Below, piece by piece: positions 17,121-26,202 of a stretch of DNA of 64,000 nucleotides (positions are counted from its first letter, which is position 1; the number at the start of each line of letters is the position of its first letter). The DNA comes from Kitasatospora sp. SolWspMP-SS2h (lineage in GTDB: Bacteria > Actinomycetota > Actinomycetes > Streptomycetales > Streptomycetaceae). Below the pieces are notes generated by a model. It did no database searches and was not told where the DNA came from. It saw only the letters and a list, made by a program, of their open reading frames with translations. Made by a program: the position numbers and the translations under genes. Location: positions 186,001 to 250,000 of the forward strand of contig NZ_QLLT01000008.1 in assembly GCF_003259315.1 (NCBI RefSeq), written 5' to 3'.

Positions 17121-17957
17121 GTGCCGAAACTCTCCGACGTCATCGCCGTGCTCGAAGAGGTCTACCCGCCGCAGTGGGCGGAGTCCTGGGACGCGGTGGG
17201 CCTGGTCTGCGGCGATCCCGGGGCGGAGGTGCACCGGGTGCTGTTCGCCGTCGACCCCGCGCAGGCCGTGGTGGACGAGGCCGTCGAGTGGGGCGCCGAC
17301 CTGCTGGTCACCCACCACCCCCTCTACCTGCGCGGCACCACCACGGTCGCCGCGACCGGTGCCAAGGGCCGGGCCGTGCACACCCTGATCAAGCACGACG
17401 TCGCCCTGCACGTCGCGCACACCAACGCCGACCACGCCGCCCCCGGCGTCTCCGACGCCCTCGCCGAGGCCGTCGGGCTGAAGGTCACCGGCCCGCTGGT
17501 GGCCGACCCGACCGACCCGGCGGGCCGCCGCGGCAGCGGCCGGATCGGCGAGCTCCCGCAGCCGATGACGCTGGCCGCGTTCGCCGCGCAGGTCGCCGCC
17601 GGCCTGCCCGCCACCGCCGCGGGCGTCCGCGCCGCCGGCGACCCGGAGCGGCTGGTCCACCGGGTCGCGGTCTGCGGCGGCGCCGGCGACTCCTTCCTGG
17701 CCGAGGCCCGCCGGGCCGGCGTGGACGCGTACGTCACCGCCGACCTGCGGCACCACCCGGCCTCCGAGGCCGTCGAGGCGGCCCCGGTCGCGCTGGTCGA
17801 CGCCGCGCACTGGGCCACCGAGTGGCCCTGGCTCGCGCTGGCCGCCCGCGAGCTCACCGACCGCGCCGACCGGCGCGGCTGGCCGCTGGAGACCCGCGTC
17901 TCCACTCGGGTCACCGACCCGTGGACGGCGCACGCGCCGATGCCGTACGCCCCCTGA
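17121..17957 (+). CDS. Nif3-like dinuclear metal-centre protein (DUF34)
   Basis: 278 residues. Family motifs are all present: ESWDAVGLVCGD near the start, LLVTHHPLYLRG (His-His metal ligands), HVAHTNADHA and, near the C-terminus, VDAAHWATEW. Family members form hexamers with two metal ions per subunit; proposed roles include GTP cyclohydrolase-like and quality-control functions, and the true reaction is unsettled. The start is the GTG at 17121. It opens a tight three-gene operon with the zinc-ribbon and RNase H proteins, an order also found in Mycobacterium (Rv2230c-Rv2228c). Confidence 0.93.
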   Translation: MPKLSDVIAVLEEVYPPQWAESWDAVGLVCGDPGAEVHRVLFAVDPAQAVVDEAVEWGADLLVTHHPLYLRGTTTVAATGAKGRAVHTLIKHDVALHVAHTNADHAAPGVSDALAEAVGLKVTGPLVADPTDPAGRRGSGRIGELPQPMTLAAFAAQVAAGLPATAAGVRAAGDPERLVHRVAVCGGAGDSFLAEARRAGVDAYVTADLRHHPASEAVEAAPVALVDAAHWATEWPWLALAARELTDRADRRGWPLETRVSTRVTDPWTAHAPMPYAP

Positions 17958-17994
17958 CCTTCCCCGTCGAACCAACTCAACAGGAGCCCGCCGC

Positions 17995-18738
17995 GTGAAC
18001 GCCGCGCCCGCCGACCAGATCCGCCTGCTCGACCTGCAGGCCATCGACTCCCGCCTCGACCAGCTGGCCCACCGGCGCCGCACCCTGCCCGAGCACGCCG
18101 AGATCGACAAGGCCGCCGCCGACCACACCGCCCTCAAGGACCTGGTGGTCGCCGCCCAGGCCCAGCTCGGCGACACCACCCGCGAGCAGACCAAGGCCGA
18201 GGCGGACGTCGAGCAGGTCCGCTCCCGGGCCGCCCGCAACCAGCAGCGGATGGACTCCGGCGCGGTCACCTCCCCCCGGGACCTGGAGAACCTCCAGCAC
18301 GAGAACGTCTCGCTGGCCAAGCGCCAGGGCGACCTGGAGGACATCGTCCTGGAGGTGATGGAGCGCCTGGAGTCCGCGCAGACCCGGGTCACCGAGCTGA
18401 CCGCCCGCCTGGAGCACTCCTCCGTGGTGGTCGCCGAGGCCGAGGGCCGCCGGGACGCCGAGTTCGCCGAGATCGACGCCGAGGCCGACAAGGTCCGCCG
18501 CGACCGCGAGGCCGTCGCCAACGTCGTCCCCGCCGACCTGATGAAGCTCTACCTGCGCCTGCGCGAGCAGCAGGGCGGCACCGGCGCGGCCCGCCTCTAC
18601 CAGCGCCGCTGCGAGGGCTGCCGCACCGAGTTCTCGATCACCGAGTTCAACGCGATCAAGGCCGAGCCCGCCGACAAGGTGCTGCGCTGCGAGAACTGCG
18701 GCCGCATCCTGGTCCGCACCGGCGAGTCGGGCGTCTGA
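17995..18738 (+). CDS. Coiled-coil zinc-ribbon protein (zf-RING_7/C4 type)
   Basis: 247 residues. Long heptad-rich helices span ~20-180 and are followed by a C4 zinc ribbon: RRCEGCRTEF and RCENCGRIL. Homologues are conserved across actinobacteria next to Nif3 and RNase H and are thought to bind nucleic acid or protein partners through a long antiparallel coiled coil. The function is unproven. The GTG at 17995 has AGGAG upstream. It starts 37 bases after Nif3 and ends four bases before the RNase H gene. Confidence 0.92.
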   Translation: MNAAPADQIRLLDLQAIDSRLDQLAHRRRTLPEHAEIDKAAADHTALKDLVVAAQAQLGDTTREQTKAEADVEQVRSRAARNQQRMDSGAVTSPRDLENLQHENVSLAKRQGDLEDIVLEVMERLESAQTRVTELTARLEHSSVVVAEAEGRRDAEFAEIDAEADKVRRDREAVANVVPADLMKLYLRLREQQGGTGAARLYQRRCEGCRTEFSITEFNAIKAEPADKVLRCENCGRILVRTGESGV

Positions 18739-18742
18739 CCCG

Positions 18743-19993
18743 GTGGCGGGCGCCAGGTACGTCGTCGAGGCCGACGGCGGCTCCCGGGGCAACCCGGGGC
18801 CGGCCGGCTACGGCGCGGTGGTCCGGGACGCCGACACCGGGCGCGTCCTGGTCGAGGTCGCCGAGTACATCGGCCGCGCCACCAACAACGTCGCCGAGTA
18901 CCGGGGCCTGATCGCCGGGCTGCGGGCCGCCCGCGACCTCGACCCGGACGCCCGGGTCGCGGTCCGGATGGACTCCAAGCTGGTCGTCGAGCAGATGTCC
19001 GGGCGCTGGCAGGTCAAGCACCCCGACATGCGTCCGCTGGCCGCCGAGGCCCGCGCCGTCCTCCCGGCCGGGAACGTCACGTACGAGTGGATCCCGCGCG
19101 AGCGCAACAAGGACGCCGACCGGCTCGCCAACGAGGCGATGGACGCCGGGAAGCAGGGCCGCCGGTGGGAGCCCGCCCCCCGGGCCGCCGCGCCCGTGGC
19201 CGCACCCGCGCCCGCCGCACCCGCACCCGATGTGCCCGCACCCGACGTGCCCGCGTCCGCCGTCGCGCCCGTGCCCGCCGGAGTGGACGAGCCGGTGCCC
19301 CCCGCGTCCGCCCCCGGGCCCGCCGCCGCGTCCGCCCCCCGGGCCGGCTGGGCCGGGCCCGCCGACCTCGGCACCCCCACCACCCTGGTGCTGCTGCGGC
19401 ACGGCGAGACCCCGCTCACCCCGCTCAAGCGCTTCTCCGGCAGCACCGGCAGCGACCCGGGCCTGTCCGAGAAGGGCCGCTGGCAGGCCGAGCGCGCCGC
19501 CGACTCGCTGGCCGCGCGCGGCACCGTGCAGGCCGTGGTGGCCTCCCCAATGCTGCGCACCCGGCAGACCGCCGAGGCCACCGCCCGCCGGCTCGGCCTG
19601 GAGGTGCGGATCGAGGAGGACCTGCGCGAACTCGACTTCGGCGACTGGGAGGGGCTCACCTTCGCCGAGGTGGGGGAACGCCACCCCGCCGACCTCACCA
19701 CCTGGCTGGGCTCGCCCGAGGCCGCGCCCACCGGCAGCGCCGAATCGCTCACCGCGCTGGCCGACCGGGTCGCCCGGGCCCGCGACCGGATCACCGCCCG
19801 GTACCCCGGGCAGACCGTGCTGGTGGTCTCGCACGTCAGCCCGATCAAGACCCTGGTCCGGCTGGCCCTGGGCGCCCCGCCGGACGCCGTGCACCGGATG
19901 GAGCTGTCCCCGGCCTCGCTCTGCGCCGTCCAGTACTACCGCGACGGCAACGCCTCGCTGCGGCTGCTCAACGACACCTCACACCTGCGCTGA
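18743..19993 (+). CDS. Bifunctional RNase HI / alpha-ribazole phosphatase-like (CobC) protein
   Basis: 416 residues. N-terminal RNase HI (1-~140) starts VVEADGGSRGNPGPAGYG with the first catalytic Asp at 11, followed by NVAEYRGL (Glu) and VRMDSKLV (Asp). An Ala/Pro-rich linker rich in PAPDVPAP follows. The C-terminal histidine phosphatase has LLRHGETPLT at ~216-225 and VVSHVSPIK later. The mycobacterial orthologue Rv2228c has both activities: it removes RNA from RNA:DNA hybrids and dephosphorylates a cobalamin lower-ligand precursor. It is last in the Nif3 operon. The 3' end, including the stop codon, lies within a 13-base tandem repeat. Confidence 0.94.
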   Translation: MAGARYVVEADGGSRGNPGPAGYGAVVRDADTGRVLVEVAEYIGRATNNVAEYRGLIAGLRAARDLDPDARVAVRMDSKLVVEQMSGRWQVKHPDMRPLAAEARAVLPAGNVTYEWIPRERNKDADRLANEAMDAGKQGRRWEPAPRAAAPVAAPAPAAPAPDVPAPDVPASAVAPVPAGVDEPVPPASAPGPAAASAPRAGWAGPADLGTPTTLVLLRHGETPLTPLKRFSGSTGSDPGLSEKGRWQAERAADSLAARGTVQAVVASPMLRTRQTAEATARRLGLEVRIEEDLRELDFGDWEGLTFAEVGERHPADLTTWLGSPEAAPTGSAESLTALADRVARARDRITARYPGQTVLVVSHVSPIKTLVRLALGAPPDAVHRMELSPASLCAVQYYRDGNASLRLLNDTSHLR

Positions 19994-20088
19994 CCGCCTG
20001 CGCTGACCGCCTGCGCTGACCGCCTGCGCTGACCGCCTGCGCGGACCGCCTGCGCTGACCGCCTGCGCCGACCGCCTGCGCGGCCCGG
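19985..20088. repeat. 13-base tandem repeat, about 8 units
   Basis: Units of CTGCGCTGACCGC run head to tail from the last codons of the RNase H gene into the intergenic region. Units 1-4 and 6 are identical; 5, 7 and 8 carry one or more changes. The stop codon of the gene is in unit 1, and each intact unit carries another TGA. Confidence 0.95.
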
Positions 20089-20114
20089 CGGTGCCCGGCC
20101 GCCGGGCCGGGACG

Positions 20115-20912
20115 TCAGTGCACGTCCGTCACCACCACGTCCAGCTGCCACGGCCTGCGCCCGGTGCCGCGCGCCGAGACCTCCACCCGGTAGCCCGACT
20201 GCTCCAGCGCGTCCACCAGTTCGCCGGGCGCGGCCGGTTCGTGGCCGGCCGCGAGCAGGTCGCGCACCAGCCGGCCCTTGGTGGCCTTGTTGAAGTGCGA
20301 CACCACCGAGCGCCTCGGCACCCCGTCCACCTCGCGCTCCTGCAGCACCCGCACCGTCACCGTCCGGCCCGCCAGTTCCCCGGCGGGCTTCCACGCCGCC
20401 GCGTACGCCGCACTGCGCAGGTCCAGCACCAGCCCGTCCGCGACCTCCGGCAGCACCCCGTCCAGCACGCCCCGCCAGTACGGGCCGAGCGCGCCCAGCG
20501 GCGGCAGCTTGACGCCCATCGAGCAGCGGTAGGGCGGGATCCGGTCGCCGATCCGCACCGCCCCCCAGAGCCCGGAGAACACCAGCAGCGAACGCTCGGC
20601 CCGGGCGTACGCGGCCTCGTCCAGCTTGGCCAGCCCCAGGTTGTCGAACAGCACCCCCGTGTACACCTCGCCCGCCGGACGCGCCCCCGCCGTGAGCAGA
20701 GCCGCGTTCTTGCCGACCTCCCCGCGCAGCCCCCTGCTCAGCCCCAGCACCTCGGCGGCCCGCTCGCCGTCCCCCGCGCACAGCTCCACCAGCGCGCCGA
20801 GCACCCGCTGCCGGGCCCCGGTCAGCCCCGGCAGCGACAGTCCGCCCCACTCCACCGGCGCACCCGCCTCCGGCGCGGCCTTCCCCTCCGACGGCGGCAG
20901 CAGAACCAGCAC
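20115..20912 (-). CDS. yaaA: YaaA family peroxide-stress protein (DUF328)
   Basis: 265 residues. Full-length family match by eye: MLVLLPPSEGK at the start, VYTGVLFDNLG, LLVFSGLWGAVR, IPPYRCSMGVKLPPLG and SHFNKATKGRLVR. YaaA lowers free iron during hydrogen peroxide stress in E. coli and binds DNA through a helix-hairpin-helix fold; the same role is inferred here. The GTG at 20912 follows GAGGATCGCC. It converges on the RNase H gene with the tandem repeat between them, and is divergent from the RNB ribonuclease. Confidence 0.92.
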   Translation of the reverse strand: MLVLLPPSEGKAAPEAGAPVEWGGLSLPGLTGARQRVLGALVELCAGDGERAAEVLGLSRGLRGEVGKNAALLTAGARPAGEVYTGVLFDNLGLAKLDEAAYARAERSLLVFSGLWGAVRIGDRIPPYRCSMGVKLPPLGALGPYWRGVLDGVLPEVADGLVLDLRSAAYAAAWKPAGELAGRTVTVRVLQEREVDGVPRRSVVSHFNKATKGRLVRDLLAAGHEPAAPGELVDALEQSGYRVEVSARGTGRRPWQLDVVVTDVH

Positions 20913-21080
20913 GGCGATCCTCTTTCAACAAGCTGTGGCACCCGAACCCGACCACCCTAACGACCAGCCCACCCGCTCCCCGAATCCCGCCGCGCCCGCG
21001 AGGCCCCCGCCGCCAATCCCCGTGCGCCACAACCTGTTTCCGGTACGACTTTTGCGCCGTCACGCCGTACGCTGCTGAGC

Positions 21081-22535
21081 ATGCCGCGCCGACACCTCAA
21101 CGTCCGGGCCGCCCAGACCGCCAGGATCAACACCGAACTCGCCGACCTCAGGACCCGTCTGGAGATCCGCACCGACTGGCCCCCGGAGGTGCTCGCCGAA
21201 GCCGACCGGGCGGCCGCGCTGCCCCGGCTGCCGGAGTTCGACGCCACCGACCTCGACCTGTTCACCCTCGACCCGCCGGACTCCCGCGACCTCGACCAGG
21301 CCATGCGGCTCTCCCGCCGGGGCAGCGGCTACCGGGTGCACTACGCGATCGCCGACGTCGGCGCGTACGTCACCCCCGGCGGGGCGATCGACACCGAGGC
21401 CGCGCACCGGGTCCAGACGCTGTACTTCCCGGACGGCAACGTGCCGCTGCACCCCGCCCGGCTCTCCGAGGGCGCGGCCAGCCTGCTGCCCGGCGAACTG
21501 CGCCCCGCCCTGCTCTGGCAGCTCGACCTGGACGCCGACGGCGAGTTGGTCCTCGCCGACCTGCGCCGGGCCCGGGTCCGCTCCCGCCGCCGGCTCGACT
21601 ACGCGACCGTCCAGGGCCGGATCGACGCCGGAACCGCCGACGAGCAACTCGCCCTGCTCGCCGAGGTCGGCACCCTGCGCGAGGCCCGGGAGCGGGACCG
21701 CGGCGGCGTCAGCCTGCCCATCCCCGAGCAGGAGGTGACGGCCGACGACGGCGGCTACCGGCTCGGCTACCGCGCCCCCCGCCCCGCCGACGGCTGGAAC
21801 GCCCAGATCTCGCTGCTCACCGGCATGGCCGCCGCCGAGCTGATGCTGGACGCCGGGATCGGCCTGCTGCGCACCCTGCCCGCCGCCCCCGAACCCGCGT
21901 ACGCCCGGCTGCGCCGCACCGCCGCCGCGCTCGGCGTCGACTGGCCGGAGGACCTCTCCTACCCGGCGCTGATCCGCTCCCTCGACCCGGCCCGCACCGC
22001 CGACGCCGCCTTCCTCAACGAGTGCACCGGCCTGCTGCGCGGCGCCGGCTACCGGGCCTTCGACACCGCCCGCGGCACCGCCCCGCCCGCCGACCCGGGC
22101 CACGCCGCGCTGGCCGCCCCGTACAGCCACTGCACCGCGCCGCTGCGGCGGCTCGGCGACCGGTACGCGCTGGAGGTCTGCCTGGCGGTGGCGGGCGGCA
22201 CCGACGTGCCCGGCTGGGTGCGCGACACCCTGCCGCTGGTGCCGGGGCTGATGGAGAGCGGCGACCGGCGGGCCCACGAGGTGGAGCGGGCCTGCGTGGA
22301 CCTGGTGGAGGCCGAACTGCTGCGCGGCCGGGAGGGCGAGGAGTTCGAGGCGGTGGTGGTCGACGTGGACGAGCGGCACCCCGCCGTGGGCACCGTGCAG
22401 CTGCGCGACCCGGCGGTGGTCGCCAAGTGCGACGCCGCCGACGGGCTGCCGCTGGGCCACCGGGTCACCGTCCGGCTCACCCTGGCCGACCCGGTCACCC
22501 GCACGGTGCGCTTCGCGCTGGCGGCCGACGGGTAG
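21081..22535 (+). CDS. RNB-domain 3'-5' ribonuclease (RNase II/R family)
   Basis: 484 residues. The RNB core is identified by FTLDPPDSRDLDQAM (the catalytic Asp cluster near 65-75) and VHYAIADVGAYVTPGG. LYFPDGNVPLHPARLSEGAASL and PYSHCTAPLRRLGDRY follow (the HxTSPLRRxxD-like signature of the family). It is shorter than E. coli RNase R and lacks obvious N-terminal cold-shock and C-terminal S1 domains, like other actinobacterial RNB proteins. It should degrade RNA processively. The start is the ATG at 21081, and the promoter is in the 168-base divergent gap with yaaA. Confidence 0.92.
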   Translation: MPRRHLNVRAAQTARINTELADLRTRLEIRTDWPPEVLAEADRAAALPRLPEFDATDLDLFTLDPPDSRDLDQAMRLSRRGSGYRVHYAIADVGAYVTPGGAIDTEAAHRVQTLYFPDGNVPLHPARLSEGAASLLPGELRPALLWQLDLDADGELVLADLRRARVRSRRRLDYATVQGRIDAGTADEQLALLAEVGTLREARERDRGGVSLPIPEQEVTADDGGYRLGYRAPRPADGWNAQISLLTGMAAAELMLDAGIGLLRTLPAAPEPAYARLRRTAAALGVDWPEDLSYPALIRSLDPARTADAAFLNECTGLLRGAGYRAFDTARGTAPPADPGHAALAAPYSHCTAPLRRLGDRYALEVCLAVAGGTDVPGWVRDTLPLVPGLMESGDRRAHEVERACVDLVEAELLRGREGEEFEAVVVDVDERHPAVGTVQLRDPAVVAKCDAADGLPLGHRVTVRLTLADPVTRTVRFALAADG

Positions 22536-22673
22536 CCCCGGGCCGGGCGGCGGAGCCGGGCGGCTCCGGGCCCGGGCGGTGCGGCCGGGTGGCTCAGGGC
22601 GCGGTCCGTGGAGCCGGGCGGTGCCGCCGGGCGGTGTCGGCCTCACCTCATGAAATGGTGGGATGATCGGACG

Positions 22674-24137
22674 GTGAGTCGACCGAGTACCGCGCCGGAC
22701 CGCCGCCGCAGGCTGCTGATCCTGGCCATCTGCTGCCTCAGCCTGTTCATCGTCGGCCTGGACAACACCGTCGTGAACATCGCGCTGCCCGCCATCCGCA
22801 CCGACCTGGACGCCCCCGCCTCCGGCCTGCAGTGGGTGATCGACGCCTACACGCTGGTGCTGGCCTCGCTGCTGATGCTCTCCGGCTCGGTGGCCGACCG
22901 GATCGGCCGCAAGCGGGTGTTCATGACCGGGCTGGTGCTGTTCGTGCTCGGCTCGCTGCTGTGCAGCCTGGCGCCCGGACTCGGCTGGCTGGTCGGCTTC
23001 CGGGCGGTGCAGGCGGTCGGCGGGTCGATGATGAACCCGGTGGCGATGTCGATCATCACCAACACCTTCACCGACCGGGCGGAGCGGGCCCGGGCGATCG
23101 GCGTCTGGGGCGGCGTGGTCGGCATCAGCATGGCGCTGGGCCCGCTGATCGGCGGCTTCCTGGTGGACACCGCGGGCTGGCCGTCGATCTTCCTGATCAA
23201 CGTCCCGGTCGGGCTGGCGGCCTGCCTGCTGACCTTCCGCTACGTGCCGGAGTCCCGGGCGCCCCGGCCCCGCCGGCTGGACCCGGTCGGCCAGCTGCTG
23301 ATGCTGCTGCTGCTCGGCTGCGGCACCGCCGCGATCATCGAGGGCCCGGCGCACGGCTGGACCTCGCCCGGCATCCTGGCCCTGGCGGTGACCGCCGTCG
23401 CCGCGCTGGTCGCCTTCCCGCTCTGGGAGCTCCGGGTGGCCGAACCGCTGATCGACCCGCGGTTCTTCCGCAGCGCCCCGTTCACCGGCGCCACCGTCAC
23501 CGCGGTGTGCGCGTTCGCCGCGCTCGGCGGCTTCCTGTTCCTCAACACCCTGTACCTCCAGGAGGTCCGCCACTACAGCCCGGTGGTGGCCGGCCTGTGG
23601 ACCCTGCCGATGGCCGGGCTCACCCTGTTCGCCGCCCCGCTCTCCGGCCGGATCGTGGCCGGGCGCGGCCCGCGCCTGCCGCTGCTCGGCGCCGGCGCCG
23701 CGATCACCGCCAGCGGACTGCTGCTGACCCGGCTGGCCGCCGACTCCCCGGCGCTCCTGCTGCTGCCCGCGTACGCGCTGTTCGGCATCGGCTTCGGCCT
23801 GGTGAACGCCCCGATCACCAACTCGGCGGTCTCCGGCATGCCGCTCTCCCAGTCCGGGGTGGCCGCCGCGGTGGCCTCCACCAGCCGGCAGATCGGCCAG
23901 TCGCTGGGCGTCGCGGTGATCGGCACCGTGGTGACCAGCGCGGTCGCCTCAGCCGGCGGCTTCGCCCCCGCCACCCACGCCGGCTGGTGGATCGTGACCG
24001 GCCTGGGCCTGACCGTGCTGGTCCTCGGCCTGGTCACCACCACCCCCTGGGCGGCCGGCACCGCGGCTCGGGTCGCCGCCCGCTTCGACCGGCCGACGGC
24101 CCCCGTCCGGGAGGACGCCGCCGAGCGCACCCGCTGA
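22674..24137 (+). CDS. MFS drug exporter, DHA2 (EmrB/QacA) family, 14 TM
   Basis: 487 residues with about 14 hydrophobic segments. Motif C-like and family signatures are LDNTVVNIALPAI in TM1, LSGSVADRIGRKRVF between TM2 and TM3, and MALGPLIGGFLVD in TM5. It should exchange protons for hydrophobic drugs. I chose the GTG at 22674. The ribosome site is poor and a TATGAT-like GGATGATCGG lies just upstream, so the mRNA may be leaderless. No regulator gene is adjacent. rnpB follows. Confidence 0.88.
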   Translation: MSRPSTAPDRRRRLLILAICCLSLFIVGLDNTVVNIALPAIRTDLDAPASGLQWVIDAYTLVLASLLMLSGSVADRIGRKRVFMTGLVLFVLGSLLCSLAPGLGWLVGFRAVQAVGGSMMNPVAMSIITNTFTDRAERARAIGVWGGVVGISMALGPLIGGFLVDTAGWPSIFLINVPVGLAACLLTFRYVPESRAPRPRRLDPVGQLLMLLLLGCGTAAIIEGPAHGWTSPGILALAVTAVAALVAFPLWELRVAEPLIDPRFFRSAPFTGATVTAVCAFAALGGFLFLNTLYLQEVRHYSPVVAGLWTLPMAGLTLFAAPLSGRIVAGRGPRLPLLGAGAAITASGLLLTRLAADSPALLLLPAYALFGIGFGLVNAPITNSAVSGMPLSQSGVAAAVASTSRQIGQSLGVAVIGTVVTSAVASAGGFAPATHAGWWIVTGLGLTVLVLGLVTTTPWAAGTAARVAARFDRPTAPVREDAAERTR

Positions 24138-24215
24138 CCGGCACCCGGCCCGGGCGCGGTGGACGGGGCCGGACGGCGTGCGGGGGCACCGTGCGGGGGC
24201 ACGCCGCGGAGCGGC

Positions 24216-24221
24216 TACGAT
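24216..24221 (+). promoter_or_regulatory. Putative -10 of rnpB
   Basis: TACGAT lies ten bases before the predicted 5' end of RNase P RNA; no good -35 was seen. Confidence 0.5.
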
Positions 24222-24230
24222 GGCCAGTAC

Positions 24231-24639
24231 GGCGGACGAGCCGGCCGGGCGGTCGCGTCGGGTCCCTTCGGGGCCCGCCGAGGAACGTCCGGGCTCCACA
24301 GAGCAGGGTGGTGGGTAACGCCCACCCGGGGTGACCCGCGGGACAGTGCCACAGAAAGCAGACCGCCCACCGCTCCGGCGGCGGGTAAGGGTGAAACGGT
24401 GGTGTAAGAGACCACCAGCGACCGAGGTGACTCGGCCGGCTCGGTAAACCCCACTCGGAGCAAGGTCAAGATCGGTGCCCCCGGGCACCGTGCGCGAGTG
24501 TTCGAGGGCTGCTCGCCCGAGCTCGCGGGTAGACCGCACGAGGCTGTCGGCAACGGCAGCCCTAGATGGATGGCCGCCTCCCCCGGCCGCGCGAGCGACC
24601 TGGGAGACAGAACCCGGCGTACAGGCCGACTCGTCCGCC
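24231..24639 (+). ncRNA. rnpB: RNase P RNA (bacterial class A)
   Basis: Catalytic RNA of RNase P, which matures tRNA 5' ends. The conserved core GAGGAACGTCCGGGCTCC is near the 5' end (CR-I), GGGTAAGGGTGAAACGGTGGT and ACCACCAGCG follow, and the 3' conserved block AGATGGATGGCCGCC and GACAGAACCCGGCGTACAGG is complete. The 5' GGCGGACGAG pairs with the 3' CTCGTCCGCC to close P1. The ends were set by this pairing. Confidence 0.98.
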
Positions 24640-24653
24640 GCCCTCCGCCTCCA

Positions 24654-24683
24654 GGGCCCGGCCGCGCACCCGCGGCCGGGCCC
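24654..24683. terminator. Terminator hairpin between rnpB and the ABC importer
   Basis: GGGCCCGGCCGCG-CACC-CGCGGCCGGGCCC is a perfect 13-base stem. It serves rnpB on the plus strand and the binding-protein gene on the minus strand. Confidence 0.9.
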
Positions 24684-24705
24684 TCCGGCGTCCCCGGCCC
24701 GGGGG

Positions 24706-26094
24706 TCAGCCGACCGAGGAGTTGTAGCCGTCGATGGCGGGCTGGAGCTCCTTGGCGGCGTCGGCCAGTGCCTGCTGGGCGGTCTTGGAGCCGGAGACGG
24801 TCTGCTCGATCGCGGTCTCCACGCCCTTGCGGGCCTGCGGCATCACGCCGAGCAGGCAGCCCGCGGTGGCCGGGGTCGGCTTGGTGGCGGCGAGCTGGTC
24901 GATGGCGGTCTGGAACTGCGGGTACTGGGCCACCCACTGCTTGTCGGCGGCGACGTCCAGCGCCTTGGTGTTGACCGGGAAGTAGCCGGTGCCGACGTGC
25001 CAGGCGGCCTGCTGCTCGGGGGAGGCGAGGAACTTCTCGAACTCCCAGGACGCCCGCTGCTGCGCGTCCGAGTGGCCCGGGCCGGAGACCCAGAGCGAGG
25101 CGCCGCCGATGACCGGGCCGCCCTGGTCGCCGGTGGCGGTCTTCGGGAACGGCGCGGTGCCGACGGTGAACTTGGCGGCCTCGGTGTAGCCGCGCAGCAC
25201 GCCGGTGGACTCCAGGTGCATGGCCACCGTGCCGGCCTTGAACGCGGCCTGCGCGTCGGTGGTCTGCCGGCCGGTGTTGGCCGCGTAGCCGCCCTTGATC
25301 AGGTCGGCCCACCACTGGACGACCTCGGCGCCCTTGGCGGTGTCGAAGCCGGCCTTGGCCGCCTTCCCGGTGCGGCCGTTGCCGTTGTCGCAGTACAGCG
25401 AGCCGGACTCGGCCAGCAGCTCCTCGACGAACCAGCCGTAGACCGCCGCGCCGAAGCCGTACCGGACGGTCTGCCCGCTGCCGTCCTTCTTGGTCAGCCG
25501 CTTGGCGAGGTCGCCCAGTTCGGCCAGGGTGGCGGGCGGCTTCGCCGGGTCGAGGCCGGCCTCCCTGAAGGCGTCGTCGTTCAGGTACAGCAGCGGCACC
25601 GAGGAGTTGAACGGCATCGAGGCGAGCTTGCCGTCCACCGAGTAGTAGTTGCGGATGTTGGGCTGGAGGTCGTCCAGCGGGTAGCCGTCCCGGTCGGCGA
25701 ACGCCTGGGCCGGGACGGTCTGCCTGGAGTCGATCATGAAGCGGGTGCCGATGTCGTAGACCTGCACCAGCGCCGGGGTGGCCTTCTGCTGCACCGACGC
25801 CTTGTACTTGGCGATCAGGTCGTCGTAGCTGCCCTGGAAGACCGGCTTCACCTCGATCTTCCCCTGGTGCGCGGAGTTGAACGCGGACACCAGCGAGGTC
25901 AGCGTCTCGGCGTTCTTGCCCGTCATCGAGTGCCAGAACTCGACGGTGGTCACCCCGGACGCCTGGTCGAGCGCGGAGGCGGCGGGCGCGGCGGCGTCAC
26001 CGGAGGCGCCGCCCCCGGAACCGCCGGAGCTACAGCCCGTCAGGGCCAGGCCGGACACCAGCAGGGCGGCGAGCGCGCGGGCACTCTTCTTCAC
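24706..26094 (-). CDS. ABC importer substrate-binding lipoprotein (UgpB/family 1 type)
   Basis: 462 residues. A lipoprotein signal (MKKSARALAALLVSGLALTG with the lipobox Cys at 21) is followed by a Gly/Ser linker and a family 1 solute-binding domain beginning TTVEFWHSMTGKNAETLTSL. The QGSYDDL, NIRNYYSVDGKLASMPFN and VIGGASLWVSG segments resemble glycerol-3-phosphate or sugar-binding UgpB proteins. It is encoded with two permeases to its right. The order (permease A, permease B, binding protein in transcription direction) matches ugpA-ugpE-ugpB operons. The ligand is inferred: glycerol phosphodiester or oligosaccharide. Confidence 0.92.
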   Translation of the reverse strand: MKKSARALAALLVSGLALTGCSSGGSGGGASGDAAAPAASALDQASGVTTVEFWHSMTGKNAETLTSLVSAFNSAHQGKIEVKPVFQGSYDDLIAKYKASVQQKATPALVQVYDIGTRFMIDSRQTVPAQAFADRDGYPLDDLQPNIRNYYSVDGKLASMPFNSSVPLLYLNDDAFREAGLDPAKPPATLAELGDLAKRLTKKDGSGQTVRYGFGAAVYGWFVEELLAESGSLYCDNGNGRTGKAAKAGFDTAKGAEVVQWWADLIKGGYAANTGRQTTDAQAAFKAGTVAMHLESTGVLRGYTEAAKFTVGTAPFPKTATGDQGGPVIGGASLWVSGPGHSDAQQRASWEFEKFLASPEQQAAWHVGTGYFPVNTKALDVAADKQWVAQYPQFQTAIDQLAATKPTPATAGCLLGVMPQARKGVETAIEQTVSGSKTAQQALADAAKELQPAIDGYNSSVG

Positions 26095-26202
26095 GGGGCT
26101 TCTCTCTTCTACGAGGGTGGGTGCCGGGAGAGTCGAGCGGATGCGGGTACGGGTACGGGGGTGAGCCCGGGTGCGGGTGAGGGTGCGGTGGCCGGCGGGG
26201 CG

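Noticed and set aside
15961-17388. Long plus-strand open frame before the Nif3 gene
   Set aside because: Pro/Arg/Ala-rich translation with no motif and it runs through the true start of Nif3 in another frame.
16905-18521. Long minus-strand open frame opposite the Nif3 and zinc-ribbon genes
   Set aside because: Its translation is Arg/Ser/Ala-rich with no motif, while the plus strand encodes two well-known families. It is a shadow of GC-rich coding DNA.
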